From Campylobacterales bacterium (GTDB lineage Bacteria; Campylobacterota; Campylobacteria; Campylobacterales; Hydrogenimonadaceae), in contig JAMONQ010000083.1 in NCBI GenBank assembly GCA_027065635.1, positions 1-11,330 on the forward strand: a DNA stretch of 11,330 nt, read 5' to 3'. The notes beneath the pieces are model-generated. The model saw only the letters and a list, made by a program, of their open reading frames with translations. It was not told the origin of the DNA and made no database searches. Positions 5,811 to 11,330 of this stretch are shown one piece after another. Position numbers and translations under genes: made by a program. Every line of letters begins with the position of its first letter. The first letter of the stretch is position 1.

Positions 5811-7886
5811 TTAAAACGCCTTTGCAAGTGTCAGCATGACAGTACGCCCCTCTGCCGGAAAATCATCGTCGTAGTTATAGGGCTCTGACGGATACCTAAT
5901 ATCGGCATCAAAGAGATTTTTTACACTGAAACTGATTTTGTAATCCCTGGGCTTTTGATACCCTATACTCAAATCGAGCGTAGAGTAGGAGGGAATATCG
6001 TCCGTTCTGTAATCATAATCGGCCCTCTTTTTCGAGCCGACATACCTTGCCACGGCCCCCAGACTCCAGTTTTCGGAAAGCGGCATATAGCAGGTGGCTT
6101 TGGCAAGGCTTTTCGCTACATTGTCCAAAGGGGAGCCGTTCGATTTTTTTCCGTTGAGTACCGTATAGTTGAAATAGAGTCGCACCCTCTCCATCATATG
6201 GACCTTATATTCCAGAGTGGCTCCCCAAATATCTGTACTTCCGCTGTTTCTGTACTGGTAGTCGCTGTTGAGATTGTCGATCTGGTCACTGTTTTTCAGA
6301 TAGAACAGATTCAACTGAAAAAATTCGTCAAGCCCGAATCTTCTTACATATGCCGCTTCAAAAGCGTTCACGGTTTCGGGGTCGAGATCGTGATTGCCTA
6401 CCCTCGCGCTGTTGTTGAGAGTGTAAACCTCCTGCCATGAGGGGACCCGGATAGATCTGCTGTAAATCAGTTTATATATGTTGGCGCCGTCCGGCTGATA
6501 CACCGCAGATACTCTCGGATTGAACTGTGCGGAGATATCACTGTTGTTCTCGATGTTCAAACCGGCCTGGAGTGTGAGGTTTCGAGAATACCTGTAGCGA
6601 TCCTGAAAAAAAACTCTCCATGTGTAGCGCTTTGCATCAGGATCGGTAAAAGGTAGAGTCTGGGAGTAATCTACAAGACCTATACCGTCGGAGCGATCGG
6701 TAGTTATTGTGACCTCTTTGACAGTCTCCTCTTTGGAGAGATAGTATCCAAAGTCGAAACGGTGCCCACTGACTCCGTTATATGAAGCGTATGCGCTATG
6801 GTAGAGTTGTCGCTGGCAGACCTCGTGTATACCGTAAAAACCGTCAGTATATACAAAAGGTTGTGGAATGAAACCGTCTGGAGTCAATGTACCAGAAGAA
6901 ACCAATCCTTCAGGCATTAACATTGAAGCGCTCTTGAAAGCACTATACTTGAGGCCGCCATTTATTGAAAAATAGATATTATCTATCTTCTCTGAATAAC
7001 TCAACTGTATATAAGTAAAAGGAAACTTTGCATGATCGTCAGGTTGCGGCAATGCTCCGTTGATTCCGTATGCACTGCCTCTTTCGTTATATAGCGTTCT
7101 CGCATCGAGCCTGAATGGACCGTAATCCATACGTAGTCCCACCATATAGTTTCGCATCCAAAGCGGAGCATCCCCGCTGCGGCTTAGAGGTTCGTTTATA
7201 GTACCGTAACGTCCGGTAGACAACGAGTCGTATCCGACCGGAAGGGTTTTGTCATCTTTTTGGTATGAGACATCCATATAGAGTGAAAAAGACTCTTTTG
7301 CATATCGATATACCGCACCTCCCATCAGATAGTCGTAACTGCCCCCTTTGGCCACCACCCGGTTGGGACTCTTGTCAACAGGCAGATGCTCCGCATATGT
7401 CACCACCCTTATAGATCCTGCATAGGCATTTACACCGTTACTGATACCCCCCGGCCCTCTTGTCACCTCGATACGTTTGATCATTTCGATAGGCATAGAG
7501 AGCCAGTTTCCATAACTGTCGAAAAATAGGTCATTTACCTCTATATTATCTATATATAGCTTGCTTTGACCGAATGCAAAGGGGTTGGAACCTCTGAAAA
7601 TCAGTCGCTGGTTGTCCATATTGTCCGTGGCGATATCTACCCCGGGTACCAGCAAGAGAGCCTCCTTCAAATTGGAAACACCCAGTTGCTCCAACTCTTT
7701 ACCGAGAAAAACCGACATTACATATGGCTGATAAGGCTCACTCATTCTGGTCTGTTCGGCGATACGCTCTATTACCTGCGCATCCTGGTCGATACTTTTA
7801 AGCAGCGTCTCGACACCCTCTTTACTCGCAAACAGCATGCCGTTAAGAAGCGATAGCCCAACAAATCCCTTAAGAAACAGTCTCAA
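5811..7886 (-). CDS. TonB-dependent-receptor-like outer-membrane protein
   Basis: A 691-residue outer-membrane beta-barrel with N-terminal plug. A Sec signal peptide (about 1-21, cleavage near FAS/KEG) is followed by a ~30-residue helical extension. The plug covers about 53-165, with VPGVDI at 80-85, FRGSNPF at 97-103 and RIEVTRGPGG at 138-147. The barrel shows family landmarks: FNPRVSAVYQPDG near 455-467, SRSIRVPSWQEVY near 476-488, HDLDPETVNAFE near 499-510, NLFDADIRYP near 657-666 and a C-terminal strand ending in phenylalanine. No convincing TonB box is present after the signal peptide. Such proteins normally import siderophores, cobalamin or other large ligands. In YfiR/GGDEF operons related proteins may act as sensors instead. 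The start is TTG, fixed by AAGGAG seven bases upstream; the gene overlaps the acyltransferase by 17 bases. Ligand unknown. Confidence 0.9.
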   Translation of the reverse strand: MRLFLKGFVGLSLLNGMLFASKEGVETLLKSIDQDAQVIERIAEQTRMSEPYQPYVMSVFLGKELEQLGVSNLKEALLLVPGVDIATDNMDNQRLIFRGSNPFAFGQSKLYIDNIEVNDLFFDSYGNWLSMPIEMIKRIEVTRGPGGISNGVNAYAGSIRVVTYAEHLPVDKSPNRVVAKGGSYDYLMGGAVYRYAKESFSLYMDVSYQKDDKTLPVGYDSLSTGRYGTINEPLSRSGDAPLWMRNYMVGLRMDYGPFRLDARTLYNERGSAYGINGALPQPDDHAKFPFTYIQLSYSEKIDNIYFSINGGLKYSAFKSASMLMPEGLVSSGTLTPDGFIPQPFVYTDGFYGIHEVCQRQLYHSAYASYNGVSGHRFDFGYYLSKEETVKEVTITTDRSDGIGLVDYSQTLPFTDPDAKRYTWRVFFQDRYRYSRNLTLQAGLNIENNSDISAQFNPRVSAVYQPDGANIYKLIYSRSIRVPSWQEVYTLNNSARVGNHDLDPETVNAFEAAYVRRFGLDEFFQLNLFYLKNSDQIDNLNSDYQYRNSGSTDIWGATLEYKVHMMERVRLYFNYTVLNGKKSNGSPLDNVAKSLAKATCYMPLSENWSLGAVARYVGSKKRADYDYRTDDIPSYSTLDLSIGYQKPRDYKISFSVKNLFDADIRYPSEPYNYDDDFPAEGRTVMLTLAKAF

Positions 7887-8454
7887 GAAACAGCTCCTTG
7901 TTCAATTCCAGAAGTTCTTCTGTCGACATGATACACGGTGCCCGCATCCTGCCGCCATATTGCTGGTAGGGACCGATGGGGCGGTATGGCATCTTTAGTA
8001 TTGCAAGAAGCCTCAAAAAGCTCTTCTCAAGCGCACCGTACGAGTACTCTATACCCATCTCTGCCATCCTCTTGCCGGCGTTTAGTTTGACCAGATCGAT
8101 TATCTCTTTTGTATTTTTTATACAGCGGTAATCCTTACCGATAAATATTCTTGATAGCTCTGCCATCTTGTCATCCGGAAGCAGATTGACTCTCTCCTTC
8201 GGATCAATCTTCAAGGCGTTGAATGTAGGATATCCGATATCGGAATGGTGCACGAGGCGGACACATGCAGCGAGCCTATCCTTCTCGTCAAAAAAAGCGT
8301 ACTGAATACTATATCTGTCATATTCATCTATCTCCATACCGTCAATACACTCCTCTTTTTTTACCGAGCCTAATTCATTGCATGTAATCTCAGCTCTAAA
8401 ACGATAAATTTCTTTTATCAACTCTTTATCTTTTGCTTCAATACATTTGAACAT
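7870..8454 (-). CDS. LuxI/FeeM-like N-acyltransferase (GNAT fold)
   Basis: A 194-residue cytoplasmic enzyme of the acyl-homoserine-lactone synthase / N-acyl amino acid synthase superfamily, which joins an acyl chain (from acyl-ACP or acyl-CoA) to an amine. The active-site signature is complete: Arg18/Arg20 in the first helix, Glu41-x-Asp43-xx-Asp46 (EIDEYD), Arg66 in VRLV, and Glu99-x-Ser101-Arg102 (ELSR). The C-terminal part (GALEKSFLRLL, then PIGPYQQYGGRMRAPC at 159-174) looks closer to FeeM and exosortase-associated acyltransferases than to true LuxI. No exosortase or PEP-CTERM gene is visible. It is the first gene of the operon; ATG 8454 follows AGAAGGG by about nine bases. The 5' end is very AT-rich (13 G+C in 8401-8460) while the 3' end is GC-rich (36 in 7921-7980). 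Acyl donor and acceptor cannot be read; a soluble signal and a lipid modification are both possible. Confidence 0.75.
   Translation of the reverse strand: MFKCIEAKDKELIKEIYRFRAEITCNELGSVKKEECIDGMEIDEYDRYSIQYAFFDEKDRLAACVRLVHHSDIGYPTFNALKIDPKERVNLLPDDKMAELSRIFIGKDYRCIKNTKEIIDLVKLNAGKRMAEMGIEYSYGALEKSFLRLLAILKMPYRPIGPYQQYGGRMRAPCIMSTEELLELNKELFLETVS
7894..7899 (-). promoter_or_regulatory. Ribosome binding site that sets the TTG start of the receptor gene
   Basis: AAGGAG on the minus strand, followed by seven bases and then TTG at 7886. The next in-frame ATG is 16 codons later and would remove most of the signal peptide, so the TTG start is preferred. The site lies inside the acyltransferase coding sequence. 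Confidence 0.8.
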
Positions 8455-8471
8455 TTAAAACCACCCTTCTG

Positions 8472-8506
8472 TTTTAAGGTTCATTATCACAAATATGAGC
8501 TTAAAA
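8472..8506. repeat. Interrupted inverted repeat over the acyltransferase promoter (operator candidate)
   Basis: On the plus strand the outer arms TTTTAAG (8472-8478) and CTTAAAA (8500-8506) are perfectly complementary, and inner arms TCAT (8481-8484) and ATGA (8495-8498) extend the symmetry with 2-base and 1-base offsets. The element spans about -30 to +5 of the predicted promoter. It has no GC-rich stem and no U-tract in the transcribed direction, so an operator fits better than a terminator for the RND gene. Confidence 0.4.
8483..8491 (-). promoter_or_regulatory. Extended -10 promoter of the acyltransferase-receptor-YfiR-GGDEF/EAL operon
   Basis: The minus strand reads TGTGATAAT, matching TGnTATAAT with one mismatch in the hexamer (8488-8483). 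T-rich runs lie upstream (near 8492-8508), as in many Campylobacterota housekeeping promoters that lack a clear -35. The start would be near 8476, giving a leader of about 22 bases before the ATG. The 67-base gap between the RND stop and the acyltransferase ATG supports a separate transcription unit. Confidence 0.5.
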
Positions 8507-8521
8507 ATACGCAAATCATCG

Positions 8522-11330
8522 TCATTTAGGCTCTTTTACCTCGATCTTGTATAAAATCGAAAACAGAAGAGGAACATAATAGAGATTCAAAACAGTCGCC
8601 CATATCAGTCCGAAGCCGAGAGTTACAGCCATCGGCTGCAAAATAAGCGCCTGTCCGGAGGCGAAAAACATAAGCGACGAAAGACCCAGCACGGTGGTTA
8701 TGGATGTCAGAAGTATCGGCCTTAGGCGCAGTCTGGCACGCTGCAGCAGCGAATCCAGATCACGGGTCTTCTTGATAAAGTCGATCATGATAAGCCCGTC
8801 ATTGACCACGACTCCCGAAAGCCCGACAATACCGATTAGGCTTGGCATCGTAATGTTGATACCCATCAGATAGTGTCCTATGAGAACCCCCAGAATCGAT
8901 AGAGGGATCGTCGAGAGGGTAATTAGAGGGAGTGCCACCGAGTCGAACATCCATACCAGTGCTACAAAAATCAAAAAGATCGCTATGACAGCCGACTGAA
9001 TGATTTCACGCTTGACTGTTCTATTCTCTTTCTCTTCACCCTTAATATCGACCGTTACGCCCTCATTTTTAAGCTCGGTAAAAAGATGCTCCAGCCTCTC
9101 CATCACTTCGGCCGAAGTTATCTTCCGTTTATCAAGGGATGCATAGACGGTACTGACCCGCTCTCCATCCACTTTGAAAATCTTTGCGAAACTTCTCTTT
9201 CTTTGAAACTCTACGATATCCGTCAGTTTCACCCACTCATTACGCCCCGGAACCTGAAGTTCGAAACGTTTAAGAGTCTCGAACCGATCCTTGTTCATAT
9301 CCTCGAGGCGTATACGCACCAACCCGTCATCGTTGAACATCTTTGCGTATTCGCCTTTTAGAAAAAAGGGCTGAAGCGCCTTGGTGACCGCACCTTCCGT
9401 AAAGCCCAACTGCTGTCCGTACCGGTTTAGCCGAAGCTTGAGCTCATCTTCACCCTCTTTGGCGTCGTCGGTAATGTTGTGCACACCATCTATTTTCTTG
9501 AGCTGCTCCTCTATACGCTCAAGAGCCTTTTCGACCCTCTTTATTTCACCGCCGAAAGAGATCTCAATATCGCTCTTTACGATTCCTGCCTGCGGAACGA
9601 TGACGTTTAACTCCTTGAAAAGCGGTCCGTAGGAGTCTGCCTTACTCCTGAAAGGCTCGACGATCTTTTGAATATGTGCCGCCACCTCCTGGGCGGAACG
9701 TTTTCTGAGCATATCGGAGTCGTCATATTCCGGACTCAGATACGGATTGATATAGCGATCGAAAAAGTTCTTTGGTACCGGCTCGTGAAGGTTGACAAAA
9801 ATATGGAAGAGGTTGTCGGCATGCTCGCCTTTGTTGTTGCTGTCCACCTTTAGACCTATCACCGCGGTAATTGAGGAGACATCCTCTTTCGGCAGACTGT
9901 TTAAGAGTGCCTGCTCCAGTTGTACGACGATCTTTTCGTTCTCGAAGAGGTCGTTGTTGATATCTACCTCACCGTTTACATATATCTGTGTAGTGTCGAA
10001 ATCGGGAAACAGCTGGAAACGGCTCTGTTTGGCCAACAGATATGTGGCTCCTCCTATAACGACCAGCATCAGTCCCAAAGATAGATACCTGTAGCGTATC
10101 ATTGGGCTAAGGATTTTTGCGTAGATTTCGTAGCTTCTCTCCCAAAATCGGCGTGTAAAACTCGTCTCTTTGGTAGGCTTTAGAAGATCTTTTGCGTGAA
10201 GTGGAAGAAAATAGAACGCCTCAAACAAAGAGCTGACGAGCAGGATACTGATCATAACGGGCAAAACCTTTATAAACTCGCCAAGCTTTCCGCTCAGCAT
10301 CAAAAGCGGCAAAAATGCGAAAACCGTCGTCATCGTGGCTGTCAATACCGCCGGAAACATCTCCACCGATCCCTTTATGGCCGCCTCCTTAGGATCCATA
10401 CCCTCCTCTATGTATCTATATATGTTTTCAGCTACAACGATAGCTTCGTCCACAAGCATTCCAAGCGCTATCAGGGTTCCAAGAAGTGTCAGCATATTCA
10501 GGCTGTAACCAAGAATCTCGGAAGCGACAAGTCCTATCATAAAGCTGACCGGTATTCCTATAGCGACAACCAGAGCGATACGTGCATTGACAAAAAGAAG
10601 CATAGACAAAAAGACCAGGCCGAGACCGAAAACGATGTTGGAAACAACTGTATTCAGACGGTTTTTTATCCATACGGACGTATCGGTATAGACATGAAAT
10701 GTGATATCCGGATAGCGGTTGGAGTAGCCCTCGAGCAGTTGGCGAATCTGCCTAGAGAGCGCAATGGCGTTTCCATCCTCCGATTTGCTTACCGAAATGG
10801 AGACGTTTTTGATTCCGTTGAAGTGTGAAATCTCAGACGGATCGCTCAAAACGAACTCGACCCTGGCAATATCCTTGAGCCTGAGTGCTTTACCGTCTAT
10901 CCTAAGAAGCATCTCTTCCAAAAGCTTCCTGTCTTTTTCTCCGTTTATCGTACTTACGAAGAGATGATCGCCTCTCTCTTTTATGGAACCTATCGGGAAG
11001 ATGGATGCAATCTGTGAAAGTGTGTTTACGACAGAGAGCTTGGTAAGACCGTATGCGGCTATCTTTTCGTTATCCAGAATTATATCGAGCTCATCATCCG
11101 CATCACCGTAGATTACGATATCGCTCAAATCTTTAAAGCCCGCAAGATCGCTCTTTACCTCTTCGGAGATCTCGAGAAGCCGTTTCTTGGGAACATCACC
11201 AGCAACAGCGATAATGACGAGCGGAAAACTTCTTTTGGCTATCTTGGCCACCGGTTCATCCATATCGGCAGGAAGATCGCGCCTTATATTGGCTATGATA
11301 TCCTTCGCGTCGCTCAAGGCCAGATCGGGA
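8522..11330 (-). CDS. RND-family efflux pump inner-membrane permease (5' end outside window)
   Basis: This is the proton-driven inner-membrane subunit of a tripartite resistance-nodulation-division exporter. About 935 codons are visible and the frame is still open at the window edge (last whole codon at 11329-11327); roughly 90-100 residues including TM1 are missing. The order is normal: first porter domain, TM2-TM6, TM7, second porter domain, TM8-TM12. The TM4 proton-relay motif is GMLVDEAIVVAEN (near 10462-10426), with Asp-Glu where AcrB has Asp-Asp. TM10 carries GVVVNDGLIMIDF, with Val in place of AcrB Lys940; this VDEA/VVND pairing is common in a non-AcrB branch of the family. The adaptor and outer-membrane channel, if linked, would lie upstream, outside the window. 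Substrate is not predictable. It ends 67 bases before the acyltransferase and has no obvious hairpin terminator. A TTG at 11317 is in frame but is not the true start. Confidence 0.93.
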   Translation of the reverse strand, partial: PDLALSDAKDIIANIRRDLPADMDEPVAKIAKRSFPLVIIAVAGDVPKKRLLEISEEVKSDLAGFKDLSDIVIYGDADDELDIILDNEKIAAYGLTKLSVVNTLSQIASIFPIGSIKERGDHLFVSTINGEKDRKLLEEMLLRIDGKALRLKDIARVEFVLSDPSEISHFNGIKNVSISVSKSEDGNAIALSRQIRQLLEGYSNRYPDITFHVYTDTSVWIKNRLNTVVSNIVFGLGLVFLSMLLFVNARIALVVAIGIPVSFMIGLVASEILGYSLNMLTLLGTLIALGMLVDEAIVVAENIYRYIEEGMDPKEAAIKGSVEMFPAVLTATMTTVFAFLPLLMLSGKLGEFIKVLPVMISILLVSSLFEAFYFLPLHAKDLLKPTKETSFTRRFWERSYEIYAKILSPMIRYRYLSLGLMLVVIGGATYLLAKQSRFQLFPDFDTTQIYVNGEVDINNDLFENEKIVVQLEQALLNSLPKEDVSSITAVIGLKVDSNNKGEHADNLFHIFVNLHEPVPKNFFDRYINPYLSPEYDDSDMLRKRSAQEVAAHIQKIVEPFRSKADSYGPLFKELNVIVPQAGIVKSDIEISFGGEIKRVEKALERIEEQLKKIDGVHNITDDAKEGEDELKLRLNRYGQQLGFTEGAVTKALQPFFLKGEYAKMFNDDGLVRIRLEDMNKDRFETLKRFELQVPGRNEWVKLTDIVEFQRKRSFAKIFKVDGERVSTVYASLDKRKITSAEVMERLEHLFTELKNEGVTVDIKGEEKENRTVKREIIQSAVIAIFLIFVALVWMFDSVALPLITLSTIPLSILGVLIGHYLMGINITMPSLIGIVGLSGVVVNDGLIMIDFIKKTRDLDSLLQRARLRLRPILLTSITTVLGLSSLMFFASGQALILQPMAVTLGFGLIWATVLNLYYVPLLFSILYKIEVKEPK

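Noticed and set aside
7870..8454. Part of an exosortase/PEP-CTERM surface system
   Set aside because: The acyltransferase resembles the exosortase-associated family, but no exosortase, PEP-CTERM protein or related polysaccharide gene is in the window.
8472..8521. Rho-independent terminator after the RND gene
   Set aside because: The inverted repeat here is AT-rich, interrupted and not followed by a U-tract on the minus strand; it covers the next promoter instead.
1..11330. tRNA, rRNA, CRISPR, insertion sequence or prophage features
   Set aside because: I saw no cloverleaf-like segments, regularly spaced repeats, transposase or integrase motifs. The window is almost continuous minus-strand coding sequence.

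Overview
The window looks like a chromosome segment from a Campylobacterota (Epsilonproteobacteria) member, probably a free-living sulfidic or hydrothermal lineage rather than Helicobacter or Campylobacter. The base composition is well above that of the pathogens, and all genes lie on the minus strand. The main evidence is gene order: DUF2018 protein, small exported protein, polyprenyl diphosphate synthase, hemA, proS. I recall the same order in Helicobacter pylori (HP0242 to HP0238). The genus cannot be fixed from the sequence. The window is almost fully coding: the only two gaps are about 60-70 bases, and each holds a promoter or a probable one.

Reading in the direction of transcription (high to low coordinates): (A) 11330-8522 is the 3' nine-tenths of an RND efflux pump inner-membrane permease; its first ~90-100 codons lie outside the window. 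(B) 8454-3314 is a tight four-gene operon (overlaps of 17, 0 and 11 bases) with its own extended -10 promoter inside an inverted repeat. It encodes a LuxI/FeeM-like N-acyltransferase, a TonB-dependent-receptor-like outer-membrane protein, a periplasmic YfiR-like (DUF4154-like) protein, and an inner-membrane protein with the order TM, CHASE8-like periplasmic domain, TM, HAMP, GGDEF, EAL. (C) 3251-1 is the conserved housekeeping operon: DUF2018 protein, small Sec-exported protein of unknown function, long-chain polyprenyl diphosphate synthase, glutamyl-tRNA reductase and prolyl-tRNA synthetase (cut by the window edge). Its promoter sits on the stop codon of the GGDEF-EAL gene.

Block B is the part worth attention. 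Its parts suggest one complete signalling circuit: an enzyme of a family that makes N-acyl amino acid or acyl-homoserine-lactone signals, an outer-membrane receptor, a periplasmic relay and a c-di-GMP enzyme in the inner membrane. The last three resemble the Pseudomonas YfiBNR (Tpb) system, with a TonB-receptor-like protein in place of the OmpA-like lipoprotein YfiB. The GGDEF domain has lost its first metal-binding aspartate and the inhibitory site, while the EAL residues are intact, so the net output is probably c-di-GMP breakdown. The adjoining RND pump could export an acyl product, but nothing in the sequence proves that link. The circuit is an inference from domain content and operon structure.
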